A stretch of DNA of 8,429 nt, from assembly GCA_018713425.1 (NCBI GenBank), contig DVOT01000077.1, forward strand, positions 1 through 8,429, in the 5' to 3' direction. A model generated the notes under the pieces. That model ran no database searches and had not been told where the DNA came from. It saw nothing but the letters and a program-made list of their open reading frames with translations. This document shows, piece by piece, positions 1 through 6,780 of this stretch (the stretch's first letter is position 1; every line of letters starts with the position of its first letter). The stretch is from Alectryocaccomicrobium faecavium. GTDB taxonomy: Bacteria > Bacillota > Clostridia > Christensenellales > Aristaeellaceae. Made by a program: the position numbers and the translations under genes.

Positions 1-78
1 TGGCAATGCGCCGCACGCGCATAAAGAGGTGAATTCCCATTTTGTACATCCATGGAACGCGGCCAGGCAGGGAAAAGA

Positions 79-151
79 CCGGCGCGGGCAGATTGCGAAC
101 CGTCGCTCCACGGTAGGGGGCAGATGGAACGAAAAAAATCGCCCGCGCCGG
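79..151. repeat. Long hairpin: 15-bp inverted repeat with inner stem-loop
   Basis: CCGGCGCGGGC at 79-89 is exactly complementary to GCCCGCGCCGG at 141-151. Pairing continues as GATT (91-94) with AATC (137-140), leaving A90 bulged. Inside the loop, ACCGT (99-103) pairs with ACGGT (110-114) across a 6-nt loop. The whole is a structured element of about 73 nt. It lies just left of the MITE-like repeat and could be part of the same repeat cluster, a transcribed structured leader, or a remnant of one. No gene or known RNA family was recognised. Confidence 0.55.
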
Positions 152-160
152 TTGTTTTCG

Positions 161-481
161 TGCGCCCCTTTGGTTCAAGGGCAACCCCTCAGTCGGCTAA
201 CGCCGCCAGCATTCCTCAATTCAGCATGGTCGCACCACTGCGCTCGCGAGCTCGCTTGCGGTACTCCCTGCTTCATTGGGCTTACTTCGCGCTGTTTCGC
301 CCACAGGGCGCGCGCTTCGTGCGCCCCCCTTTGAGCAAGGGGAGCCTTTTGGATAGTGCTATATCGCAGGAAGTGGCACTACCGTATGAAGTTGCCCTAT
401 CCAAAAGCCTCCTTTTTCCCGAAGGGAAAAGGGAGGTGGCACGGCGTAAGCCGTGACGGAGGGATTGGCAAAGGGGACGCA
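161..481. repeat. MITE-like element with imperfect terminal inverted repeats
   Basis: The left end reads TGCGCCCCTTTG (161-172) and then CAACCCCTCAGTC-GGCTAACGCCG-CCAG (182-209). The reverse complement of the right end (481 down to about 435) reads TGCGTCCCCTTTG, then CCAATCCCTCCGTCACGGC and TTACGCCGTGCCACC. The two ends match closely except for about 9 extra bases (173-181) on the left and a few small indels. Inside is a second inverted pair: GGAGCCTTTTGGATAG (341-356) against CTATCCAAAAGCCTCC (398-413), one mismatch in 16. Small hairpins sit at 326-342, 411-433 and 440-455. A third copy of the TGCGCCCC..TTTG motif is at 319-333. There is no transposase, so any movement would be non-autonomous. 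The GGCTACGCCG / GGGAGCC style resembles interspersed repeats I have seen in gut Clostridia; that is recollection, not a search result. Confidence 0.6.
411..455 (-). terminator. Possible 3' hairpins downstream of uxaA
   Basis: Two stem-loops lie 38-83 nt past the uxaA stop. One is perfect, CACGGC (440-445) with GCCGTG (450-455) and a 4-nt loop. The other pairs 411-420 with 424-433, ten pairs including one G-U, around a 3-nt loop. Neither is followed on the minus strand by a clean run of T (the nearest is AGGCTTTTGG), so an intrinsic terminator is only a possibility. Both belong to the repeat element and may act as an mRNA 3'-end stabiliser instead. Confidence 0.3.
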
Positions 482-493
482 AGGCTTGCGCGC

Positions 494-1975
494 CTATAGC
501 GTGACGCCGTCTTTGAAAATGGCGATTTCCCGGTATCCGGCCCGCTCGTTTTGCGCGGGCCGGCCGTTTGCCGTGTCCAGCACCAGGCGCAGGAGTTCCT
601 GCGTGGCCTGCTGCATGGACAGTCCGCTGAGCAAGCGCCCGGCGTCAAAATCCATCCAATGCGGCTTGCGCGCGGCCAGATCGCTGTTCGTGGCGATCTT
701 GAGCGTGGGCACCGGAGCACCCAACGGCGTTCCCCGCCCCGTGGTGAAGAGAATGATTTGCGCGCCGGCGGCCATCAGGCCGGTTACGGCGCAGGCGTCG
801 TTGCCCGGGCCGTACAGCAGGTTGAGGCCCGGTGTCCGCGCGGGCTGCGCATATTCCAATACGTCCGTCACCGCGCCCGTGCCGCCTTTTTGTACGCAGC
901 CGAGGGATTTGTCTTCCAGCGTGGTGATCCCGCCCTCGCGGTTTCCTGGGGAGGGATTTTCATAAATCGGCTGGCCGTGGCGCATGAAATATTCTTTGTA
1001 CCGGTTGATCATCGAAACGGTCGCTTGGAATACCGCTTCGCTGCGGCAGCGGTTCATGAGCAGCGTTTCCGCGCCGAACATTTCCGGCACTTCGGTGAGC
1101 AACGCCGTACCGCCCGCCGCGCACACGCCGTCGGCCAGGGAACCCAGCAGGGGATTGGCTGTGATGCCCGAAAAACCGTCGCTGCCGCCGCATTTCAGGC
1201 CGAGGGTCAGCCGCGAAAGCGGCTGCCGCGTGCGCCGGTCGGCTTGCATGGCCTGGAACAGTTCGCCAATCAGCGCCATGCCGGCCTCGATTTCGTCGTC
1301 CACGTCCTGCGCGGACAGGAATTTTACGCGCGCGGGATCCACGTCGCCCAGCACCTTGCGAAACGCGCCAATATGGTTGTTTTCGCAGCCCAGCCCCAGC
1401 ACCAGCACGCCGCCCGCGTTGGGATGCCGCACCATGCGCGCGAGCAGCTTTTGCGTGTTTTCCTGATCTTCGCCCAGTTGGCTGCAACCGTAGGGATGGG
1501 GAAAAGTGTACACCCCGTCCACGGGCGCGGCCGCGCGCGCTCCGGCCAGCGCGGCCAGGCGTTCGGCGGTCTTGTTGACGCAGCCCACGGTATTGACGAT
1601 CCAAAGTTCGTTTCGCACGCCGACACGGCCGTCCGCGCGCGCGTAGCCCTCAAAGCTGCCCGATAGCGGCGCGCAGGGGCGCGGCGTTTGCGGCCGGTAC
1701 TGGTATTCCAGCAGCCCGGATAGGTTGGTTCGCACATTGTGCGTGTGTACCCACTCGCCGGGCGCGATGCGCTGGGTGGCGTGGCCGATGGGCGCTCCGT
1801 ATTTGATGATGTCATCGCCCGCGTTTAGGGTGAGGAGCGCGAATTTGTGCCCGGCGGGCACGGGGCCGGGCAGGACAAACGACTGCCCGGCCACCCGCAC
1901 GGCCTCGCCGGCTGGAAGATGGGTCAGCGCGACGGCCACATTGTCGCTGGAATGGATGCGAATCCAGGGAATCAT
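494..1975 (-). CDS. uxaA: Altronate dehydratase
   Basis: Cytosolic enzyme that dehydrates D-altronate to 2-keto-3-deoxy-D-gluconate, the third step of galacturonate catabolism. The family is iron (Fe2+)-dependent. The 493-residue length matches the E. coli enzyme (about 495). The N-terminal SAF-type domain (about 1-90) ends in the characteristic HTHNVRTNLS (77-86). The catalytic UxaA domain follows, with ADGRVGVRNELWIVNTVGCVN-like sequence (114-134), HPYGCSQLGED (160-170), GLGCENNHI (194-202), the GG-S-DGFSGITANP stretch (263-275), EVPEMFGAE (295-303), YENPSPGN (338-345), FTTGRGTP (410-417) and the terminal FKDGVTL. All match remembered E. coli UxaA blocks, and the conserved cysteines and histidines are present. 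The start ATG overlaps the uxaB stop as ATGA, implying translational coupling, with GAGGA about 10 nt upstream inside uxaB. It is the last gene of the nagB-like/uxaB/uxaA operon and looks intact. Confidence 0.96.
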   Translation of the reverse strand: MIPWIRIHSSDNVAVALTHLPAGEAVRVAGQSFVLPGPVPAGHKFALLTLNAGDDIIKYGAPIGHATQRIAPGEWVHTHNVRTNLSGLLEYQYRPQTPRPCAPLSGSFEGYARADGRVGVRNELWIVNTVGCVNKTAERLAALAGARAAAPVDGVYTFPHPYGCSQLGEDQENTQKLLARMVRHPNAGGVLVLGLGCENNHIGAFRKVLGDVDPARVKFLSAQDVDDEIEAGMALIGELFQAMQADRRTRQPLSRLTLGLKCGGSDGFSGITANPLLGSLADGVCAAGGTALLTEVPEMFGAETLLMNRCRSEAVFQATVSMINRYKEYFMRHGQPIYENPSPGNREGGITTLEDKSLGCVQKGGTGAVTDVLEYAQPARTPGLNLLYGPGNDACAVTGLMAAGAQIILFTTGRGTPLGAPVPTLKIATNSDLAARKPHWMDFDAGRLLSGLSMQQATQELLRLVLDTANGRPAQNERAGYREIAIFKDGVTL

Positions 1976-3480
1976 GGCTGAACGTCCTCGCTTTCCGCGA
2001 GCGCGTTGGCTATGGCGGCGCGCACGCCGGACTGGGCGATGGTGGAGAGATGAGAGGCCACGAGCGGCGCGAACCCGTCCAGCAGGGTCAGATCCTCGCC
2101 CCAGAGCGAAGCGTCTGCGAGCGCGGCCTGCGCGAGCGCGTCCGGCGCGTCCATGCCCGGCATGGCGGAAAAAGCGCTTAGCACATGCGCGTCGTCCCGC
2201 ACGACGTAGCGGTCCGCGCCGCGCGTGCCGCTGTATTCGCCCTGTTCATCCGCTCTGGCGCCGCGGTAGAAGGCGATCAGCGCCGCCAGGCCCAGCGACA
2301 GGCACTGGGGCAGGCGGCCCTTTGCCGCAAGGTAAGCTTTGATGCTGGGCAATACGCGGGCGGTGAATTTGCTGACGCTGTTCAGCGCGATGGAGAGCAG
2401 CATGTGCCGGTTGAACGGATTCTCGAACCGTTCCAGCATCGCCTGGGCAAAGGCTTCGAGATCCGCGCGTTCCAGCGGAAGCTGATCCATGATTTCGCCG
2501 TACAGGGCGCGAGTGAGGAACGCGCGCATCTGCTCGTCCATCATGCAATCGCGGACGGTGTCCAGCCCCGCGAGGTAGCCCGCGCAGACAATGGTGGTGT
2601 GCGCGCCGTTGAGCATGCGCACCTTGCGCGTGCGGTAAGGCGTAACGTCCCGCGTGAATACCACGGGGCAGCCGGCTTTGTCCAGCGGAAATTGTTCGGC
2701 CACCGATTCCGGGCCTTCGATGACCCACAGGCCGAACGGTTCGCCGGTATCGATCAGGGCGTCCTCATAGCCGAGTTCCGCGCACAGCGCGGACGCCTCT
2801 TCCCGCGGATAGCCCGTGACAATGCGATCCACCAGCGTGGAGCAGAACACGTTTTCGCGCTCGAGGTATGCCATAAATCCGTCGCCCAGCGCCCAGCGCC
2901 GCGCCATTTCGCGAACGCAGGCTTCCAACTGGCGGCCGTTCCCGTCGATCAGTTCGCAAGGCAGGAAAATCAGGCCCGTTCCGGCCCGGCCGCCCAGCGC
3001 GCGATACCGTTCCCAGAGCAGCCGGGTGACTTTGGCGGGGAACGATGCCGGCGGCGCATCCTCCAGGCGGTCGCCTTCGTTTAGGGCGATGCCCGCTTCC
3101 GTGGTGTTGGAAACCACAAAGCGCAGTTCCTCATCGCGCGCGGCGGCCAGAAACGCTTCGAAATCCGTATAGGGATCCATTGCGTCGACCACCGAGCGCA
3201 CAATGCGCACATCCCGCACGGTCTTTCCCTCCGCGACGCCGCGCAGAATCAATGTGTAAAGGCCGTCCTGTTCCTTTAGCGTGGCGGCCATGCCGCGGGG
3301 GATCGGCTGCACGATGCGGACGCCCGCGTCAAAGCCGATGCGCTGGTTGGCGTCGTCGATCATGCGATCCACAAAGGCCCGCAGAAAATTGCCCTCTCCG
3401 AATTGCAGGACGCGTACATGGGTCGGTCGGGCGCTTTCCAGGCCCAGTTGACAAAGCGTCGATTGATTGAGTTTCCGCAT
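1972..3480 (-). CDS. uxaB: Tagaturonate reductase (altronate oxidoreductase)
   Basis: NADH-dependent reduction of D-tagaturonate to D-altronate, the step before UxaA. It belongs to the long-chain mannitol dehydrogenase family. The Rossmann N-terminus carries VLQFGEGNFLRAFVD (24-38), the block that separates UxaB from mannitol and fructuronate (UxuB) reductases. Further landmarks are QDGLYT (71-76), SNTTEAGI (124-131), FLPCELIDGNG (172-182) and CSTLVDRIVTGYP (213-225). The family's catalytic K-x4-N-x2-H is present as K286, N291 and H294 in KVRMLNGAHT. The C-terminal helical domain shows NPFNRH (354-359) and LAALIAFYRG (398-407). The 502 residues are slightly more than E. coli's roughly 483. 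The start ATG is preceded by AGAGGA (3490-3495, spacing 9). The 15-nt gap to the upstream gene and the 4-nt overlap with uxaA place it mid-operon. Confidence 0.96.
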   Translation of the reverse strand: MRKLNQSTLCQLGLESARPTHVRVLQFGEGNFLRAFVDRMIDDANQRIGFDAGVRIVQPIPRGMAATLKEQDGLYTLILRGVAEGKTVRDVRIVRSVVDAMDPYTDFEAFLAAARDEELRFVVSNTTEAGIALNEGDRLEDAPPASFPAKVTRLLWERYRALGGRAGTGLIFLPCELIDGNGRQLEACVREMARRWALGDGFMAYLERENVFCSTLVDRIVTGYPREEASALCAELGYEDALIDTGEPFGLWVIEGPESVAEQFPLDKAGCPVVFTRDVTPYRTRKVRMLNGAHTTIVCAGYLAGLDTVRDCMMDEQMRAFLTRALYGEIMDQLPLERADLEAFAQAMLERFENPFNRHMLLSIALNSVSKFTARVLPSIKAYLAAKGRLPQCLSLGLAALIAFYRGARADEQGEYSGTRGADRYVVRDDAHVLSAFSAMPGMDAPDALAQAALADASLWGEDLTLLDGFAPLVASHLSTIAQSGVRAAIANALAESEDVQP

Positions 3481-3495
3481 GGACTCAGATCCTCT

Positions 3496-4287
3496 CTAAA
3501 TGCGTTGTGGATTTGGGGTATATTCCAGAGCGACCGGCATATCCGGCCCGCCCGGCACAATTTTTGCCGGTTCCACGCGCGCGAAGCTATCGCGGTCGGC
3601 ATACAGGGTGAAGTTTTTGTGCGTTTTGAGAATGGAGGCGGGAACGCGGGCGTCCACGCCGCTCAAGAGCGTGCGCTGCACGGCCTCGGCCTTTTCCGGA
3701 TATGGAACGCACGAGAGAATGGCTTCGCAGCGCAGAATCTGCCGGACGGACATGGTGACGGCCTGTTTGGGCACTTCGTCCACCGTGCGAAACCAGCCCT
3801 CCTGCACCTGCTGCGCCTTGCAGCGCTCGTCCAGAGAAACCACGATGTAGGGTTCTTCCGTCTCGAAATCGGCTGGCGGATCGTTAAAGGCGATATGGGT
3901 ATTTTGGCCGATACCAATCAAGCCCACATGGATCGGGCCGCTTTGCAGCAGGGCGCCTACTTTGGCGGCATGCACCGGATCCCCGGTCACGTAATGCGGC
4001 TTTATGCCGCGCACTTTGTCCACAAACCGCTCTTGCAGGTATTTTTGAAAACTGGCGCGATGATTTTCCGGTAGGCCGATGTATTCGTCCAGGTGGAACA
4101 TTTCCACGCGGCTCCAGTCCACGTCCTCCCGGGAAAGGTGGTCGATGGTCGCAAACTGCGAGGCGCCAGTGGAAAGCACGATGCGCGCGGTTCCGCACTC
4201 GGCAATGGCATCGCGCAAAAGTTGCGCGGTCTGGCGGGCCGCCGCCGCGCCCAGCGCTTCAGGGTTGGCGCATACTCGAATGATCAT
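3496..4287 (-). CDS. NagB-family sugar-phosphate deaminase/isomerase, variant active site
   Basis: Glucosamine-6-phosphate deaminase fold, which in classical NagB converts glucosamine-6-P to fructose-6-P and ammonia. The phosphate-binding loop LSTGAS (38-43) and the MFHLDEYIGLP motif (63-73, with D67 and E68 matching the E. coli catalytic Asp72 region) are present. The second signature reads GIGQNTHIAFNDPP (125-138) instead of the canonical GxGxDGHIAFNEP. His131 is kept, but N129 stands where E. coli has Asp141 and D136 where it has Glu148. Related proteins with GENGHIAFNDPP are, as I recall, routinely annotated as NagB, so this is a known subfamily with an unsettled substrate. Length 263 is normal. 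The start has AGGAG 7 nt upstream (4295-4299). It is first in an operon with uxaB and uxaA, so a substrate linked to uronate or mixed uronate/amino-sugar polymers is plausible but inferred. Confidence 0.82.
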   Translation of the reverse strand: MIIRVCANPEALGAAAARQTAQLLRDAIAECGTARIVLSTGASQFATIDHLSREDVDWSRVEMFHLDEYIGLPENHRASFQKYLQERFVDKVRGIKPHYVTGDPVHAAKVGALLQSGPIHVGLIGIGQNTHIAFNDPPADFETEEPYIVVSLDERCKAQQVQEGWFRTVDEVPKQAVTMSVRQILRCEAILSCVPYPEKAEAVQRTLLSGVDARVPASILKTHKNFTLYADRDSFARVEPAKIVPGGPDMPVALEYTPNPQRI

Positions 4288-4343
4288 GGGGACGCTCCTT
4301 TCGTTCCTGTGGGTTTGTGCTGGCTGGTTTGCGCTACACGCTT

Positions 4344-4372
4344 ATTATAATACAATTGCCCGCGGAAATAAA
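4344..4372 (-). promoter_or_regulatory. Promoter of the nagB-like/uxaB/uxaA operon
   Basis: On the minus strand a perfect TATAAT -10 box occupies 4349-4344. The best -35 is a weak TTTATT (4372-4367) at a 17-bp spacing. Transcription would begin near 4337, giving a leader of about 50 nt. The consensus -10 with a poor -35 suggests possible dependence on an activator or relief of repression. No recognisable UxuR/ExuR-type or CRE operator was seen. Confidence 0.6.
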
Positions 4373-4384
4373 GTGCGCGCGCAC
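4373..4384. promoter_or_regulatory. 12-bp palindrome in the divergent promoter region
   Basis: GTGCGCGCGCAC is a perfect 12-bp palindrome directly upstream of the -35 of the minus operon and about 85 bp upstream of the plus operon's -35. The position suits an operator or activator site. However, alternating GC runs are common in this DNA, and only the GTG/CAC outer arms are distinctive. Confidence 0.3.
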
Positions 4385-4469
4385 ATTTTGTGGAAGAAAC
4401 CGCGCCCGGGTGTCGCGGGGGCGGAGCTTTCAGGTGGGAAGCAAACTTGGAGTTTTGTCGCGCTTTCCC

Positions 4470-4498
4470 TTGCGCGGCGGCGCGTTTTATGATATATT
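4470..4498 (+). promoter_or_regulatory. Promoter of the aldo/keto reductase-like operon
   Basis: TTGCGC (4470-4475) and TATATT (4493-4498) are separated by 17 bp. The local AT-rich patch stands out from the GC-rich flanks. Transcription would start around 4505, leaving a leader of about 30 nt that includes the GGAGG ribosome binding site at 4525-4529. Confidence 0.55.
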
Positions 4499-4536
4499 TG
4501 TGGTAGAGGAAAAAAACGGGAAACGGAGGCGAAACC

Positions 4537-5685
4537 ATGCAGTTTCGGGAAATTGGCAAAACGGGCGTGCGCGTGGGAACCATCGGCTTGGGCTGCGAGC
4601 ATTTGGACCGCAAGCCGTACGCGCAGGTGAAGGAGACCATTGACGCCGCCCTGGAGGCGGGGATTACGCATCTGGACGTCTTTATGCCGGGCCAGGAGGT
4701 GCGGGAGAACATTGCCAAGGCGTTGGGGGAGCGCCGCAAGGAGGTAACGATCCAGGGGCACATTGGTTCCACAGACCTTCGCCGCCAATACGACATCAGC
4801 CGGGATCTCAAGGTTGTGCCGCGCTTTTTTGAGGAGTATCTGCGGCTGTTCGGGTATGTTGATTTCGGCATGATGTTTTTCATCGATTCCGAAGAGGACT
4901 ATCGCGGCGTGTTTGAAACGGATTTTATCCGCTACGTGCTCGAACGCAAGCGGCTGGGCGACATCCGGCACATTGGTTTTAGTTCGCACAATCCCGTGAT
5001 AGCGCGCAAGGTGATCGAAACGGGCGTGCCGGAGCTGATGATGTTCAGCATCAATCTGGCCTTTGATTTGCATCCCGCGGGGATCGACGCTTTGGAGCGG
5101 TTGACCCAGACGGACAAGCTGGATGTATCGGCCTTCCACGGCTTGGACCCCGTACGCGCGGAGCTGTACAGGCTGTGCGAACAGAGGGGCGTGGGGATCA
5201 CGGTGATGAAGGCGCTTGGCGCGGGCAAGCTGATTTCCCGCGAGCACACGCCGTTCGCCCAGCCGATGACGGTCGCCCAATGCATCCATTATGCGCTGAC
5301 CCGCCCCGCGGTCGCGGCGGTGATGCTCGGTTGCCAGAGCGGCCAGGAAGTCCGGCAGGCCATGGAATATTTTGCCGCCAGCGAAGAGGAGCGCGACTAT
5401 AGCCACGTGCTGGGCACGCTCAAGAGCGAGTTCCGCGGGCATTGCGTATACTGCGGGCATTGCCAGCCCTGCCCCAGCGGAATCGACATTGCGGCGGTCA
5501 ACAAATACCTGGATGTCGCCCGGCTGGACGAGGCAAATGTTCCGCCTTCCATTCGCTCGCACTATTTGCAACTGGAGCATCGGGGCGGCGAATGCATCGC
5601 CTGCAGAAGCTGCGAAAAGCGCTGCCCGTTCGGCGTGCCGGTGGTGGAAAACATGCGCGCGGCCCAGCGGATTTTTGGAGAGTAA
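4537..5685 (+). CDS. Aldo/keto reductase-like protein with two 4Fe-4S motifs
   Basis: An AKR (TIM-barrel) domain spans about 1-285, followed by a ferredoxin-like tail. The tail carries two cysteine sets, C303-C306-C309-C312 (CVYCGHCQPCP) and C353-C356-C359-C363 (CIACRSCEKRCP), each suited to a [4Fe-4S] cluster, so an electron-transfer or redox role in the cytosol is likely. AKR features include GLGCEHLD (17-24), the strand with D47 in THLDVF, IGFSSHN (146-152) and MKALGAGKL (224-232). The usual catalytic Tyr, Lys and His are not where expected: HLDVFMPGQE replaces the D-x4-YG-type motif, TIQGHIGS (71-78) the strand ending in Lys, and MMFFIDS (112-118) the strand ending in His. I recall a clostridial subfamily sharing these changes, so the substrate and even reductase activity are unproven. 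GGAGG lies 7 nt before the ATG. It is first in a three-gene operon, 24 nt before the next gene. Confidence 0.88.
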   Translation: MQFREIGKTGVRVGTIGLGCEHLDRKPYAQVKETIDAALEAGITHLDVFMPGQEVRENIAKALGERRKEVTIQGHIGSTDLRRQYDISRDLKVVPRFFEEYLRLFGYVDFGMMFFIDSEEDYRGVFETDFIRYVLERKRLGDIRHIGFSSHNPVIARKVIETGVPELMMFSINLAFDLHPAGIDALERLTQTDKLDVSAFHGLDPVRAELYRLCEQRGVGITVMKALGAGKLISREHTPFAQPMTVAQCIHYALTRPAVAAVMLGCQSGQEVRQAMEYFAASEEERDYSHVLGTLKSEFRGHCVYCGHCQPCPSGIDIAAVNKYLDVARLDEANVPPSIRSHYLQLEHRGGECIACRSCEKRCPFGVPVVENMRAAQRIFGE

Positions 5686-5709
5686 GGCGCGGCTCAAGGA
5701 GGAGACGGT

Positions 5710-6768
5710 ATGGTTCAAGCGCGGCAGGCGGATCGCCGCGTGCCAGTTCAGCACCGGTTGATCACGCACCATTATGGCGAAAACTACTGGTTCAACGGCG
5801 CGGCTCGCTACGTGATGGAATGCCTGGGCGAGCGGGAGTATGATTACTGGCTGTTCGCGGGGCTCACAGGCGATGTGCTCGCCCAGGTGTTTTCCCGCGA
5901 CGGATTCCGGGGCGATGGGGCGACGGATTACCGCTTGAGCGACCCGGCGCACCACAATTTTGCGGAAGAAGCGTTTCGCGCGTGCGGGTATGAAGCGCAA
6001 TACGTGGCGGAAGCGGAACTGAAGCGGCATTTGGACGCGTATATTCAGCGGCTTATGGATAGCATCGATCAGGGCATCCCCGTGATCCGCTTTCACTATA
6101 GCTGGGGCGTGATCGTGGGGTATGAGGACTATGGCAAGCGCTTTTTGTGGAGAACGGACGACCATGAGCAGCCCGAAATTGTGGACGCGGGGCAACTGTT
6201 CGCGCTGCCGGAAAATTTCACGGAGGAGGCCGCCGTGCGTTCCCATTGGGGATGGCTTTTTGTGGGAGAAAAATTTCGCGAAGTTCCCATAAAGCAGGTG
6301 TATCGCCAGGCGGTGAACGCCATGCCCGCGCTCTTTTCCACGGATACGGGCGCGTATTGCTTTGGTTCGGCGGCGTTTCGCGCTTGGGCGGACGAGGTGG
6401 AAAGCGGCGGCAAATTCGCCGGCATGCGGCCGGAACAATTCGACCAATGGGCGGATTACACGATCTACGTCTGCAACATGGCCACCAACGCGGCGTGTAG
6501 CTGGTGTTTCTTGGATAAGGCGCTGGAATGGAATCCGGATCTGGCGTTTTTGCGCGAAATCCGCGCGATCTACAAAGAGCGCATGGAAGCGCTGTGGAAG
6601 GACGGACAGGGACACGATCTGGAAGCGGTGGGCGGCGGCTTTAACATCGAGTTGACCACGCTGCAAGACGCGGCGCGCCGGGCCCAGATCGCTGGCATCC
6701 TGCGCGAATTTGCCGCCGAAGCGGAGCAAATCGAGGCCATTGTAAGGGCGAATTTGCCCAGGGGATAG
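5710..6768 (+). CDS. Unknown 352-residue protein, BtrH/papain-like fold candidate without nucleophile
   Basis: I cannot assign a function. The N-terminal half (about 18-190) has the layout of BtrH-N/C39-like cysteine peptidase or acyltransferase folds: a helix YWFNGAARYVMECLG (26-40), a turn FAGLTGD (49-55), a long insertion, then paired strands IPVIRFHY (123-130) and WGVIVGYEDYGKRFLWRTDD (132-151) and a final strand HWGWLFVGEK (179-188). Where such enzymes carry Cys before the first helix, this has Phe-Asn, and WG stands where the catalytic His would precede the GY-D turn, so classic catalysis looks lost. The C-terminal half (about 191-352) is helical and DUF4872-like in position, with C256, C263 and C266 near an ATNAACSWCFLDKAL segment (258-272). 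There is no signal peptide or membrane segment. The start is supported by AAGGAGG (5696-5702), 7 nt upstream. It lies 24 nt after the AKR-like gene and 12 nt before the acetyltransferase. Confidence 0.8.
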   Translation: MVQARQADRRVPVQHRLITHHYGENYWFNGAARYVMECLGEREYDYWLFAGLTGDVLAQVFSRDGFRGDGATDYRLSDPAHHNFAEEAFRACGYEAQYVAEAELKRHLDAYIQRLMDSIDQGIPVIRFHYSWGVIVGYEDYGKRFLWRTDDHEQPEIVDAGQLFALPENFTEEAAVRSHWGWLFVGEKFREVPIKQVYRQAVNAMPALFSTDTGAYCFGSAAFRAWADEVESGGKFAGMRPEQFDQWADYTIYVCNMATNAACSWCFLDKALEWNPDLAFLREIRAIYKERMEALWKDGQGHDLEAVGGGFNIELTTLQDAARRAQIAGILREFAAEAEQIEAIVRANLPRG

Positions 6769-6780
6769 GGGGAGACGGAT

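Larger units (their letters stand above)
1..493. other. Gene-free, repeat-rich intergenic stretch
   Basis: I see no supportable gene here. The open frames on both strands are rich in Arg, Pro and Ser, have no ribosome binding site and show no recognisable motif. Frame +1 reads a short tail ending in TAA at 22-24, which could be the last codons of a gene to the left. On the minus strand an ATG at 41-39 opens a frame beginning MGIHLFMRVRRIA that runs off the left edge, but it has no clear Shine-Dalgarno. Neither is strong enough to call. The rest is dominated by inverted repeats, listed separately: a stem pairing 79-94 with 137-151, a MITE-like element at 161-481, and a 10-bp palindrome GCTCGCGAGC at 242-251. 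Confidence 0.6.

Noticed and set aside
29..456. Two overlapping plus-strand frames (29-334 and 52-456)
   Set aside because: They run across inverted repeats, have atypical composition and no convincing ribosome binding site, and are the result of few stops in GC-rich repeat DNA.
1..493. CRISPR array, tRNA or rRNA in the left region
   Set aside because: Repeats are inverted and unevenly spaced rather than direct with regular spacers, and no tRNA cloverleaf or rRNA signature sequence was seen.
551..1666. 371-codon plus-strand frame opposite uxaA
   Set aside because: It is an in-register shadow of uxaA, low-complexity and rich in Arg, Gly, Ala and His, without a ribosome binding site or domain.
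494..1975. uxaA as a galactarate/D-glucarate-type dehydratase (GarD)
   Set aside because: The SAF domain with HTHNVRTNLS, the ECGGSDG-type block (LKCGGSDG here) and the FKDGVTL ending match altronate dehydratase, and the gene is coupled to uxaB.
2185..3084. 299-codon plus-strand frame opposite uxaB
   Set aside because: Antisense shadow. The uxaB reading on the other strand matches its family end to end.
1972..3480. uxaB as fructuronate reductase (UxuB) or mannitol dehydrogenase
   Set aside because: The QFGEGNFLRAFVD, SNTTEAGI and PCELIDGNG blocks are those of tagaturonate reductase, and the neighbour is UxaA rather than UxuA.
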